Source: a virus. From it: a stretch of DNA of 56,730 bases. The stretch covers positions 1-56,730 of the IMG/VR virus record IMGVR_UViG_3300025121_000062. The stretch is one strand, 5' to 3'. Position 1 is the first letter of the stretch. Each line of letters begins with the position of its first letter. The notes under the pieces are model-generated. The model saw only the letters and a list, made by a program, of their open reading frames with translations. It was not told the origin of the DNA and did not search any database. Position numbers and translations under genes: made by a program. Of the stretch, positions 8,247-15,667 are shown piece by piece.

Positions 8247-8722
8247 ACCAAGAACGCATACAGCAGCCCGTCGCTGAATATGTAGTCGGGTATTGTTTCC
8301 GGGAAGGATTCGATCGGGTGGCGCTGATCGAAAAACTCAAGCCTGCTTGGCAAGCGGGGAAATTGAATGGTATCGGCGGCAAGGTGGAGCCAGGAGAGTC
8401 TATAGCAGAAGCGATGGCCCGCGAATTCGAGGAAGAGGCAGGAGTTCGCATCGACGAGTGGCTTCACATCCGGACCGAACAGTTCGGGGTGGAGCAAGAA
8501 GCGCAGCGCGCCCAGCCTGTCGGAGCGCGGGTGCACCATTTCGCGTGCTGTATACCTGCCGCCGCGTTCGCCCGCATCTCCACCATGGAAAAAGAACGGG
8601 TCCGAAAAGTGACGTACCCAATCCCGACACCGTACCCGCCCATTATATACAACATCCCGTATCTCGTGCTCATGGCTGCTACCTTGTTGCAACAGCCCCC
8701 TGAGAATCGCCCCCTACCATGA
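8243..8722 (+). CDS. Nudix hydrolase (MutT-like)
   Basis: 159 residues from ATG 8243. A complete Nudix box is present: GGKVEPGES followed by AREFEEEAGV fits G-x5-E-x7-R-E-x2-E-E-x-G. The enzyme should cleave nucleoside diphosphates linked to another moiety, such as 8-oxo-dGTP, NADH, ADP-ribose or capped RNA ends; the sequence does not tell which. Next to an RNA ligase, a role in RNA-end or NAD/ADP-ribose metabolism is a reasonable hypothesis. The C-terminal part contains a Pro-rich stretch (PIPTPYPPIIYNIPY). Confidence 0.88.
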   Translation: MNQERIQQPVAEYVVGYCFREGFDRVALIEKLKPAWQAGKLNGIGGKVEPGESIAEAMAREFEEEAGVRIDEWLHIRTEQFGVEQEAQRAQPVGARVHHFACCIPAAAFARISTMEKERVRKVTYPIPTPYPPIIYNIPYLVLMAATLLQQPPENRPLP

Positions 8723-9087
8723 AAACGCCAGTCACAGAGAACCACGTGAAAGATGTTATCCGCCAGTGGTGCGACAAGCACGGCGCGTTCCACTTCGCTG
8801 TCGTGCAGAACGGCATGGGTGTTCACGGAATCCCAGATCGCCTTGCCTGTCTCCCAGTCACCATCACCCCTGACATGGTAGGTAAGCGAGTAGGGGTTTT
8901 CCTCGGGATAGAAGCCAAGCGGCCGGGAAGGCGTGGTGAACCCGACCGGGGCATGTCGAAGCACCAAGTCATGTTCATGGAAGGCGTGCAGAAGGCCGGT
9001 GGCGTGTCGGCCTGCGTCGATGGGCAGGAGGACTTGCTTGCGTTGCAGTATTCGTTGCAAAGGTTGACGGGGGGATATCATGGCTGA
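8719..9087 (+). CDS. VRR-NUC domain nuclease
   Basis: 122 residues that match a stand-alone VRR-NUC module: the early GVHGIPDRLACL segment supplies the PD, and FLGIEAKRPGR supplies the E-x-K. By family knowledge phage VRR-NUC proteins act as structure-specific endonucleases and Holliday junction resolvases. It lies between the Nudix gene and a DksA-like zinc finger, just before the SNF2-like helicase, which fits a recombination module. ATG 8719 overlaps the upstream stop. Confidence 0.83.
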   Translation: MKTPVTENHVKDVIRQWCDKHGAFHFAVVQNGMGVHGIPDRLACLPVTITPDMVGKRVGVFLGIEAKRPGRRGEPDRGMSKHQVMFMEGVQKAGGVSACVDGQEDLLALQYSLQRLTGGYHG

Positions 9088-9295
9088 TATCTTCGACACC
9101 GCCCAAGCCTTCCAAGCCAGGCTGAACTCCGACGCGGAGGCGCGCGCGAGGGGCAAGTCGGCGCCGGAAACGCACCCCGACTTCAACGGCCTGAACTGCG
9201 TGGACTGCGGCGAGGACATTCACCCCGCTCGGCTCGCACTCGGTAAGGTGCGTTGCTTCGAGTGTCAGGACTTTCTGGAGCGGGGGGTTAAGTAG
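9080..9295 (+). CDS. TraR/DksA-type C4 zinc finger protein
   Basis: 71 residues with CVDCGEDIHPARL and, 17 residues on from the second cysteine, CFEC, the C4 arrangement of the TraR/DksA family. Small phage members of this family may bind the RNA polymerase secondary channel as DksA does; whether this one does is unknown. The first half is helical, as in TraR, and could form the short coiled coil. It overlaps the nuclease gene by eight bases and abuts the helicase GTG start. Confidence 0.82.
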   Translation: MADIFDTAQAFQARLNSDAEARARGKSAPETHPDFNGLNCVDCGEDIHPARLALGKVRCFECQDFLERGVK

Positions 9296-10873
9296 GTGAC
9301 CGTCACCGTCCTCCCCGACGAGCGCGCCCTGGTCATCGAGACCGACGACCCTCGCATCCTCGCCACCATCCCCACAGCCGCGCAGCTCGCTCCGGGGTTC
9401 GTGTGCATGCCGCACGATGTGGACACGGGCATCCGGCTCGCTCTGCTGGGCATTGACGCCCCGAGCCCGATCGAACACTATTACGACTGGCCGCGCGACC
9501 ACATGACTATCCCGCAGCCATTCAACCACCAACCCGTGACGGCTGCGTTCATGGTATCGAATCCACACGGCTACGTCCTGAATGACATTGGCACCGGCAA
9601 GTCACTCACCGCGGCGTGGGCTGCCGACTACCTCATGGCCGCCGGCTACGGTCACCGCGCGCTGATCGTGGCGCCGCTCTCCACGCTGGAGCGCGTGTGG
9701 GGGGACACGCTGTTCGTTCACTTCACACATCGCAGCTTCGCCATCCTGCACGGCTCCGCCGAGCGGCGACGCCGCCTGCTGGCCCAGCCCTCCGACTTCT
9801 ATATCATCAACCATGACGGCATCGCCGTGATCGCCAAGGAACTCGCCAAGCGGCCCGACATCGACATCGTCATAATCGATGAGGTCGCGACATATCGCAA
9901 CAAACAGACTGGCCGGTGGAAAGTCGTCGAGGAGTTCCTCTACCCCACCGGCGGAACGCCGAAACCGTGGGTATGGGGCATGACGGGCACACCGACGCCC
10001 AACTCGCCTGAGGATGCCTACGGCCAGTGCCGTCTCATCACACCGACGACGGTGCCCAAGTTCTTCGGCCAGTTCCGCTCGATGGTGATGGATCACCAAT
10101 CGAACTACGTCTGGACACCACGCGACGAGGCTACCAAGATCGTGCATCAGGTCATGCGCCCGGCGATCCGATTTACGCGGGGTCAATGTGTCGATCTGCC
10201 CCCTACCACATACCAGACTCGTGACGTGCAGTTATCAGCCGAACAGACTAAGCACCTGAAGGATCTCATGCGCGAACTGGTCACTGAGGTCGAGGGTGCG
10301 CGCATCACCGCTGTTAATGAGGGGGTGAAAATTTCCAAGGCGATCCAACTGGCCGGCGGGTGTGTGTACGACACGGATAGCGTGCCCCACGAAATCGACA
10401 CAGGCAACCGAATGGAAGTACTGATGGAAGCGGTCGAAGAAGCGGGGGGTAAAATTTTGGTGTTCTGCCCCTTCACTTCCATGACTACAATGATTGCGAG
10501 AGAGCTTAACAAGCATTGGGAAACCGCGATAATCACCGGGGAAACTCCGGTCAAGGAGCGCAATGAAATTTTCATGCGGTTCGAGGATGAGAAGTCAGAC
10601 CTTGAGATCATCGTAGCGCATCCAGCAACGATGGCCCACGGGCTTACATTAGTGGCGAGCTCAGTCGTGATATGGTGGACAGCCATTGATAGCAACGACA
10701 CTTACACACAGGCATGTGGTCGCATCACGCGCCCAGGACAGAAGCGATCGACGTGCATCATCAACCTCTCAGGGTCTGCGATCGAGCGCAAGGTGTATAA
10801 GCGGCTTCAGGATAGGCAGAAGCACCAAGGACTCCTGTTGAGCATGGTAGAAAATGGGGAGAGCCTGATATGA
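9296..10873 (+). CDS. SNF2/DEAD-like superfamily 2 helicase
   Basis: 525 residues, GTG start at 9296 immediately after the upstream TAG. Walker A is DIGTGKS near residue 97, motif II is DEVA near residue 194, motif III lies in GMTGTPTPN near residue 225, and motif VI is GRITRPGQKR near the C terminus. The two RecA-like lobes are complete, and the family is that of phage SNF2-like helicases used in DNA recombination or remodelling. The preceding VRR-NUC and PD-(D/E)XK nucleases suggest a joint recombination or fork-processing function. Confidence 0.88.
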   Translation: MTVTVLPDERALVIETDDPRILATIPTAAQLAPGFVCMPHDVDTGIRLALLGIDAPSPIEHYYDWPRDHMTIPQPFNHQPVTAAFMVSNPHGYVLNDIGTGKSLTAAWAADYLMAAGYGHRALIVAPLSTLERVWGDTLFVHFTHRSFAILHGSAERRRRLLAQPSDFYIINHDGIAVIAKELAKRPDIDIVIIDEVATYRNKQTGRWKVVEEFLYPTGGTPKPWVWGMTGTPTPNSPEDAYGQCRLITPTTVPKFFGQFRSMVMDHQSNYVWTPRDEATKIVHQVMRPAIRFTRGQCVDLPPTTYQTRDVQLSAEQTKHLKDLMRELVTEVEGARITAVNEGVKISKAIQLAGGCVYDTDSVPHEIDTGNRMEVLMEAVEEAGGKILVFCPFTSMTTMIARELNKHWETAIITGETPVKERNEIFMRFEDEKSDLEIIVAHPATMAHGLTLVASSVVIWWTAIDSNDTYTQACGRITRPGQKRSTCIINLSGSAIERKVYKRLQDRQKHQGLLLSMVENGESLI

Positions 10874-11361
10874 CATACAAAGTCGGAAACCGAGAAGGGC
10901 TCACCTCCAATCTCCGGCACGGGCATAACCGCGCCGGTAAGGTATCGCGTACCTACAAAGCATGGCGGGATATGCTCAATCGATGCCGCTACCCCGATCG
11001 CGCTTGCTACATAGACTACGCTGGAAGGGGCATAACTGTCTGCGCTGAATGGAACCCATCAATGGGAGGGGGCTTCATAGCGTTCCTCGCTGACATGGGG
11101 GAAGCCCCTGAACAAAGGTATCTCGACCGTAGAGATAACGAGAAGGGGTACTCCAAGGACAACTGTCGCTGGGCTACTCGGGTAGAACAGAATCAGAACC
11201 AGCGAAGTAATATCAATATCACGTTTGCAGGGGAGACGCACTGCGTAGCTGAATGGGCGCGAAATCTTGGGATTCATGAGCTTGTAATTTACAAGCGGCT
11301 GTATCGGGGCTGGACCCCAGAGCGGGCGTTGAGTACCCCTGTTAAGGGTAAGCAGTTATGA
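10870..11361 (+). CDS. HNH-like mobile endonuclease-family protein
   Basis: 163 residues with a pattern seen in many scattered phage genes: TYKAWRDMLNRCRYP, YAGRGITVCAEW, LDRRDNEKGYSKDNCRWAT, then a C-terminal NUMOD-like segment with AEWARNLGI and W(T/S)PERAL. The central LDRRDNEKGYSKDNCRW resembles the DR..N..Y...NCR motif of small HNH or AP2-associated endonucleases, though I cannot map every metal ligand. Such genes are usually mobile and insert between phage genes; here it overlaps the helicase and the next ORF by ATGA, so it has become neatly coupled. Function as a DNA endonuclease is inferred. Confidence 0.65.
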   Translation: MTYKVGNREGLTSNLRHGHNRAGKVSRTYKAWRDMLNRCRYPDRACYIDYAGRGITVCAEWNPSMGGGFIAFLADMGEAPEQRYLDRRDNEKGYSKDNCRWATRVEQNQNQRSNINITFAGETHCVAEWARNLGIHELVIYKRLYRGWTPERALSTPVKGKQL

Positions 11362-11585
11362 ACCCCTTCGGCGCCACACCGGCAGGTGCAGCAGGACAAC
11401 GAGGCTTCGACTCCGCACAGAAGGCCCGCGACGCAGCGTTGGCGCAGCCTGCCACCAAGACCTTCGCCGTGCTCCAGTGCAAGGGCGAGTTCGCATGGGT
11501 TGCACCGGTGGAGGTTGTGCACAACAGGATCGGACTCGCCATGCTGGCGGGGATAAGCGTTGTCGAGTTCGGGCAGCGGCCATGA
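11358..11585 (+). CDS. Hypothetical protein, 75 aa
   Basis: Short protein in an ATGA-coupled position between the HNH-like gene and a small membrane protein gene. It is alanine-rich at the N terminus and ends with a mixed segment (ISVVEFGQRP). No domain or family is recognised. Support is operon packing at both ends. Confidence 0.65.
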   Translation: MNPFGATPAGAAGQRGFDSAQKARDAALAQPATKTFAVLQCKGEFAWVAPVEVVHNRIGLAMLAGISVVEFGQRP

Positions 11586-11746
11586 CCGCCCAGCACTGGC
11601 TACTCGGCATGCTCGCCACCACGGCGGTAATCTACGCAGCGACAGCGCTGGCCTATCACTTCAGCCTGCGGCCCGGCATGATGCTGGTGTTCGTGGGGTA
11701 CGCGGTGGCGAACGTCGGGCTGATCTGGGATGCGGCGGGGAAATGA
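11582..11746 (+). CDS. Small membrane protein, 54 aa
   Basis: ATG 11582 overlaps the upstream stop; the in-frame GTG/ATG starts further upstream would run over the previous gene. Two hydrophobic segments (roughly residues 5-24 and 32-48) predict a two-helix hairpin membrane protein with a polar turn at FSLRPG. It ends in an ATGA overlap with the radical SAM gene, which hints at co-expression with that enzyme but nothing about function. Confidence 0.68.
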   Translation: MTAQHWLLGMLATTAVIYAATALAYHFSLRPGMMLVFVGYAVANVGLIWDAAGK

Positions 11747-12738
11747 AAATCCGGCTCACCCAGATCGACGGAGCGCTCCCCAACATCGCGCTGATGAAGC
11801 TCTCCGCATGGCATAAGGAGCAGGGCGATGATGTTCACTTCACCCGCGCGCTAGAGCCAGAACCGGGCGAGTCAGAGTACGACCTCGTTCTCGGCAGCTC
11901 GATATTCGATTTCAGCGAGGCCCGTCGTGCCCGGTTTCGGGCAGCATGGCCTACATCAATAACCGGCGGCACTGGAACCCCCCATAAGTTCACTGTGGAG
12001 GACGCGGTAGGCGAGGACTATGAGCGATACGACTACTCAGGATACCCAGAATTCACGGAGTCGATCGGGTTCGCTGCTCGCGGCTGCCGCTTGAAATGTA
12101 AGTTCTGCGTAGTACCCTCGAAAGAAGGAAAGCCACGCAGCGTGAACACTATCGAGGGCATCTGGCGCGGCGCGGGATTCCCAAAGAAGATACATCTGCT
12201 CGACAATGACTTCTTCGGCAACCCCAAATGGAAGGAGCGCATCGCTGAGATTCGTGACGGTGGATTCAGGGTGTGCCTCAGCCAGGGGATCAATGTGCGA
12301 TTGATCAATGATGAGGCCGCCGCCGCGTTGGCCACCATCCAATATCGCAATACGAAATTCAACGCGCGAAAGCTCTACACCGCATGGGATAACCTCGGCG
12401 ACGAGAAAGTATTCTTTCGCGGCGTAGACACTCTGGAGCACGCGGGCATCCCACCGAAGCACCTGATGGCATACATGCTCGTCGGGTATGACCCCACCGA
12501 AACGTGGGAGCGCATCTGGCACAGGTTCACTCTCATGCTGGAGCGGGGCATCCAGCCGTACCCCATGGTGTTCGACCGGTCTGTCAGCGCGATGAAAGTG
12601 TTCCAACGGTGGGTGCTTACCGGACTATACAGGGCCGTCCCATACAATAAGTATGATGAGGCCCGCCCCCGCAGCCCTGAGTCTGAAGTGGCATGGATGG
12701 CCTACGCCGACAGGATTGCGGCGGCCCTGCAAAAATAA
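11743..12738 (+). CDS. Radical SAM protein
   Basis: 331 residues from ATG 11743. The iron-sulphur motif C115-x3-C119-x2-C122 lies in ARGCRLKCKFC, which defines the radical SAM superfamily. The N-terminal hundred residues (YDLVLGSSIFDFS) resemble a Rossmann-type B12-binding-like region seen before some radical SAM domains, but no DxHxxG cobalamin motif is visible, so B12 dependence is doubtful. The substrate is unknown; tRNA or protein methylthiolation and DNA-base modification are options that the sequence cannot separate. It is the last gene before the first real intergenic gap of the arm. Confidence 0.85.
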   Translation: MKIRLTQIDGALPNIALMKLSAWHKEQGDDVHFTRALEPEPGESEYDLVLGSSIFDFSEARRARFRAAWPTSITGGTGTPHKFTVEDAVGEDYERYDYSGYPEFTESIGFAARGCRLKCKFCVVPSKEGKPRSVNTIEGIWRGAGFPKKIHLLDNDFFGNPKWKERIAEIRDGGFRVCLSQGINVRLINDEAAAALATIQYRNTKFNARKLYTAWDNLGDEKVFFRGVDTLEHAGIPPKHLMAYMLVGYDPTETWERIWHRFTLMLERGIQPYPMVFDRSVSAMKVFQRWVLTGLYRAVPYNKYDEARPRSPESEVAWMAYADRIAAALQK

Positions 12739-12802
12739 AATTGAACTTGCCAAGAACTTTACTGTCTGACCTGCTACAATCACCAACCTGATGGAGGGAA
12801 CC
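12739..12802 (+). promoter_or_regulatory. Intergenic gap with candidate extended -10 promoter
   Basis: This 64-base gap is the first true break in the left operon. It carries TGCTACAAT, an extended -10 with TACAAT at 12775-12780; no good -35 stands 16-18 bases upstream. An RBS (GGAGGG) precedes ATG 12803. The likely role is extra expression of the replication genes downstream. I see no terminator here. Confidence 0.35.
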
Positions 12803-13291
12803 ATGAGTGAAGAGATCAACCTCGACGAGGTAATGAGTCGCCGTTTCGAACTGGACGAGCAGATCACGGCGCGGCAACTCGCGCACAAGGCGGAGCTTCT
12901 GCCGCTGGTCGAGGAGATGCAACTGTGCGAGTCGTTCGTCAAGGCCGAACTCCTCAAGTCTGGCGCGCAGCAGTGGAAAAGCTCATCGACCGGGCACATG
13001 ACGTACTGGACTACCAAGGACAGCGTCACGGTCGAGGACATGGACGCCGTCATCGACTGCATCCTGACCGCCGCGCCGCTGCCCCCCAAGGATCCCGACT
13101 CGACGTACTTCATGTCCGATGACGGCTGGACGCGAATCCTGCGTCACATCCATGCCAACGGGCTGTGGATACTGCTCAACAAGGCCGTAAACAAGACAGT
13201 AGCGAAGGAGATGATCGAGGCCGCGACGCCGCCGCCGGGGATCAAGTACACGGCGTTCAAGGATCTTGCTTGGCGGAGGGGGAAGGTATGA
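12803..13291 (+). CDS. Hypothetical replication-region protein, 162 aa
   Basis: Start taken at ATG 12803, eight bases or so after GGAGGG; an in-frame ATG at 12791 lacks such a site. The N-terminal 60 residues are charged and helical; the C-terminal half has a pattern (WILLNKAVNKTVAKE and PPGIKYT) that I associate with uncharacterised phage early proteins encoded near single-stranded-DNA-binding or Gam-like genes. No catalytic motif is visible. First gene after the gap, so possibly highly expressed. Confidence 0.75.
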   Translation: MSEEINLDEVMSRRFELDEQITARQLAHKAELLPLVEEMQLCESFVKAELLKSGAQQWKSSSTGHMTYWTTKDSVTVEDMDAVIDCILTAAPLPPKDPDSTYFMSDDGWTRILRHIHANGLWILLNKAVNKTVAKEMIEAATPPPGIKYTAFKDLAWRRGKV

Positions 13292-13689
13292 AGCGCGACC
13301 GTAGCACCTTCGACAGCGCGTTCGCCGATGCTCTGTCGGGCATCCCCGCCCAACAATTTCCATCGCTGCTCGACTACTGGATGCTCCGGATGGCCGACGC
13401 CCGCCAGACCGAGTTCCACAATGCCAAAGGGGCGGTGCTCGTTTCGTTTCGCCTTCGCAGACGCCCATTCGATTCCGACGGGATCTCCAATCTGCGTATG
13501 CGGCTACGGGCGCATGAGTCTGTGGTTCTTCGTTCTGGCAAAGCTGTCCGACAGGCCATCACAGATTCGCGCGGTGTTGAGCTGTTTTCTGCACCGACCC
13601 ACCCGTCCACATTTGCGAAAGGCCCGCGACTGTCCAAGGGTGACTCTCTGGCGCTGAACATCTGCAACTTTCATATCCCATCTATCTAA
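13288..13689 (+). CDS. Hypothetical protein, 133 aa
   Basis: ATG 13288 overlaps the previous stop; a longer in-frame version from 13165 overlaps the upstream coding region and is rejected. Near the N terminus it carries TFDSAFADAL, which resembles the FDxAFAE motif of the scaffold gene. No family is recognised. It is followed by a 22-base gap with a clear RBS (AGGAG) for the next gene. Confidence 0.7.
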   Translation: MKRDRSTFDSAFADALSGIPAQQFPSLLDYWMLRMADARQTEFHNAKGAVLVSFRLRRRPFDSDGISNLRMRLRAHESVVLRSGKAVRQAITDSRGVELFSAPTHPSTFAKGPRLSKGDSLALNICNFHIPSI

Positions 13690-13711
13690 TACCCACCCAG
13701 GAGAACCAACC

Positions 13712-15190
13712 ATGAACGCAGTCGTCTCAGTCGTACCCAGCAACCTGCAACTCCCAGCCCACCTCCAATCGCCCGACATCGCAGCGTCCATCGCCGCAGC
13801 CAACGCGGCGGCGGCCGGCGGCGTCCGCGCCGGCGGGTTCCCCACCATTGGCATCAAGGCCAACAAGTTCTCGATCAAGGACGGCGACGAAACGACCGTG
13901 CTGATGCTGGCCCCCGCTGCGCCGGGCCAGCCTTCCTTGCCGATGATGTGCCTTGAGGTCGTGATCGTCGACGCCAACCCCGCACTCAGTCACACCTACT
14001 TCGAAGGCGAGTACGTCGAAGGCGAACATCTGGAACCGGCGTGCCGGTCGGCCAACGGCGTGACGCCGGACGCTGACGTGGCGGTGAAGCAGTCCGCCGT
14101 CTGCGCCACTTGCCCGCAGTATGCATGGGGCAGCAAGGTAAGTAAGCTGACCGGCAAGCCGGTGCGCGCCTGTGGCGACTCGAAGCAGCTCGCCGTCGTG
14201 CCGGCCAACGATCTGAACTACAAGATGCTCGGCCTGCAGGTCAAGGCGGGTTCGCTCAAGAACTGGGGCACCTACATCCAGGCGCTGTCAGGCCGTGGTT
14301 ATGGCGTCTCGACGCTGGTCACCAACATCACCTTCGACCAGACCGCCAACGGCGTACTCCAGTTCAGCTTCAACCGGTTCCTGTCCGAAGCCGAGTACAA
14401 CAAGGTCAATGAACGCAAGACTGGCGACGATGTGAAGCTCATCGTGGCACAGTCGCGCTCGCTGGCCTCCGCACCGGCACTCGCTGCTCCTGCTGCGAAC
14501 CTCGGACTGCCTGCGCCCGAAGTCGCCGCTCCTGCCGCTCCGGTTCAGACTGGTGGATTCGGCGCTGCTCCCGCACCCACCATTGCGCCAGAACCCCCCG
14601 CGCCTCCGCCCGTACCCACCAGCCCGACCGCCGAGTTTCCATTCGCCGGGCTCCAGGCCAATGTGGAGCTGACTGTCGCGGCGGTCGGCGGGTTGGAGAC
14701 TCACGCTGGGCAGCGCGCCTACCAGGCGCTCACTGGCATCGACTATATGACACTGGTCGCCGCACTCAGCGCCGCGCCGGCTGCCGCACCTGCCCCCACA
14801 GGGCCGCCGAAACGCAGCCGTCGCACCCGTGCGGAGATGGAAGCTGCCAAGCCAGTCACCGGCACTGTGCCGAACCTGAGCCATATCCCTGCGGATATCA
14901 TGGCAACCATCAACGCCGTGGGTGCCACGTCAGCCGCCGGGCAGGCGCTGATCGCTGCGTACCCCGCCCCTCAAGCCACAGCCCCGGTCGCTACCCCGCA
15001 GCCACAAGCCGCGCCCGCACCGACGCCCCTTCCCGTCGCTGCAGCACCGGCGGCTGTGGCCCCCACTACCGGCTTCGGTGCTGCTGCGGCGCCTCCGGTG
15101 CAGGCCGCTCCTACGGCACAGGTCGTGGCTGCCGGTGCCAGCCTGGCTGAGAAGCTGCGCGCCAAGCTCGGGTTGAACGGAGCGGCGTGA
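13712..15190 (+). CDS. Candidate phage single-stranded-DNA-binding protein with Ala/Pro-rich tail
   Basis: 492 residues. The first 250 residues form a globular domain with cysteines in CRSANGVTPD, VCATCPQYAWGSK and VRACGDSKQL, a pattern I associate with phage proteins that sit beside replication genes and bind ssDNA; that assignment is an inference. From about residue 250 the protein is a long low-complexity Ala/Pro linker containing a basic patch (PPKRSRRTRAE), ending in a conserved-looking helix LAEKLRAKLGL. A zinc site from the three Cys groups is plausible. Good RBS (AGGAGAACC) before ATG 13712; the stop overlaps the HTH gene. Confidence 0.6.
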   Translation: MNAVVSVVPSNLQLPAHLQSPDIAASIAAANAAAAGGVRAGGFPTIGIKANKFSIKDGDETTVLMLAPAAPGQPSLPMMCLEVVIVDANPALSHTYFEGEYVEGEHLEPACRSANGVTPDADVAVKQSAVCATCPQYAWGSKVSKLTGKPVRACGDSKQLAVVPANDLNYKMLGLQVKAGSLKNWGTYIQALSGRGYGVSTLVTNITFDQTANGVLQFSFNRFLSEAEYNKVNERKTGDDVKLIVAQSRSLASAPALAAPAANLGLPAPEVAAPAAPVQTGGFGAAPAPTIAPEPPAPPPVPTSPTAEFPFAGLQANVELTVAAVGGLETHAGQRAYQALTGIDYMTLVAALSAAPAAAPAPTGPPKRSRRTRAEMEAAKPVTGTVPNLSHIPADIMATINAVGATSAAGQALIAAYPAPQATAPVATPQPQAAPAPTPLPVAAAPAAVAPTTGFGAAAAPPVQAAPTAQVVAAGASLAEKLRAKLGLNGAA

Positions 15191-15471
15191 TGGACTTCGC
15201 CCGTGTGCTCGCTGAGTCCGGTCTGACCAAGATCGATCTGGCGAACCTGTACGGCGTCAGCCGGCAGACCATCCACGGGTGGGCCTTCATCGGCCCCCCG
15301 CGGGTGGGCAGCCTGCTGGCCCGGCACGCCGAAGTCATCACGCAAGCCTTGATCGCTGCCATCGAGCGGGGGTTACTCCCCCTCGAAGCGACGAGCAAGG
15401 CCGCCCGGCGCGAGCGTGTTGCGAAAATGGCCGCGCGGCTGCAAGGACTGAAACCCGCCCCTGTTCGTTGA
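15187..15471 (+). CDS. Helix-turn-helix DNA-binding protein
   Basis: About 93 residues starting at GTG 15187 or ATG 15190 (the latter as a TGATG junction). The segment LTKIDLANLYGVSRQTIHGW is a Cro/XRE-like helix-turn-helix. The C-terminal half is helical and basic. It could be the regulator for this phage (for example acting on the inverted repeats at the right edge of the window) or an accessory replication factor; nothing in the sequence decides. Confidence 0.75.
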   Translation: MMDFARVLAESGLTKIDLANLYGVSRQTIHGWAFIGPPRVGSLLARHAEVITQALIAAIERGLLPLEATSKAARRERVAKMAARLQGLKPAPVR

Positions 15472-15496
15472 GGGGGCATAACAAGAAGGGGGCGGG

Positions 15497-15667
15497 ATGA
15501 AGGCGTGCGCGATGTGCAAGGCGATGCTGCTGCTATCGGAATTCCACAAGCAGCCGAGCGGGCCGAAAGGTCGGCATTCATACTGCAAGGGGTGCTACGC
15601 ATCACGATACAAGGGCATCCGAAAGCGGAACGAAGACCCCGCAAGATCCTCCCGGCGCACAGAATGA
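15497..15667 (+). CDS. Small zinc-ribbon protein, 56 aa, HNH-endonuclease-like N-terminal module
   Basis: Starts at ATG 15497 after a purine-rich stretch and ends in an ATGA overlap with the primase gene. It carries CAMCK, then SEFHK, then CKGC, the same order and spacing as the N terminus of the HNH endonuclease at 47460-48116 (CTTCK, FHRK, CKEC). It lacks the catalytic HNH part, so it is either a stand-alone zinc ribbon or a relic of such an endonuclease. Confidence 0.65.
   Translation: MKACAMCKAMLLLSEFHKQPSGPKGRHSYCKGCYASRYKGIRKRNEDPARSSRRTE

Noticed and set aside
15187-15471. Lysogeny repressor
   Set aside because: The protein has an HTH, but there is no integrase or partition system; a regulator or replication role is equally likely.
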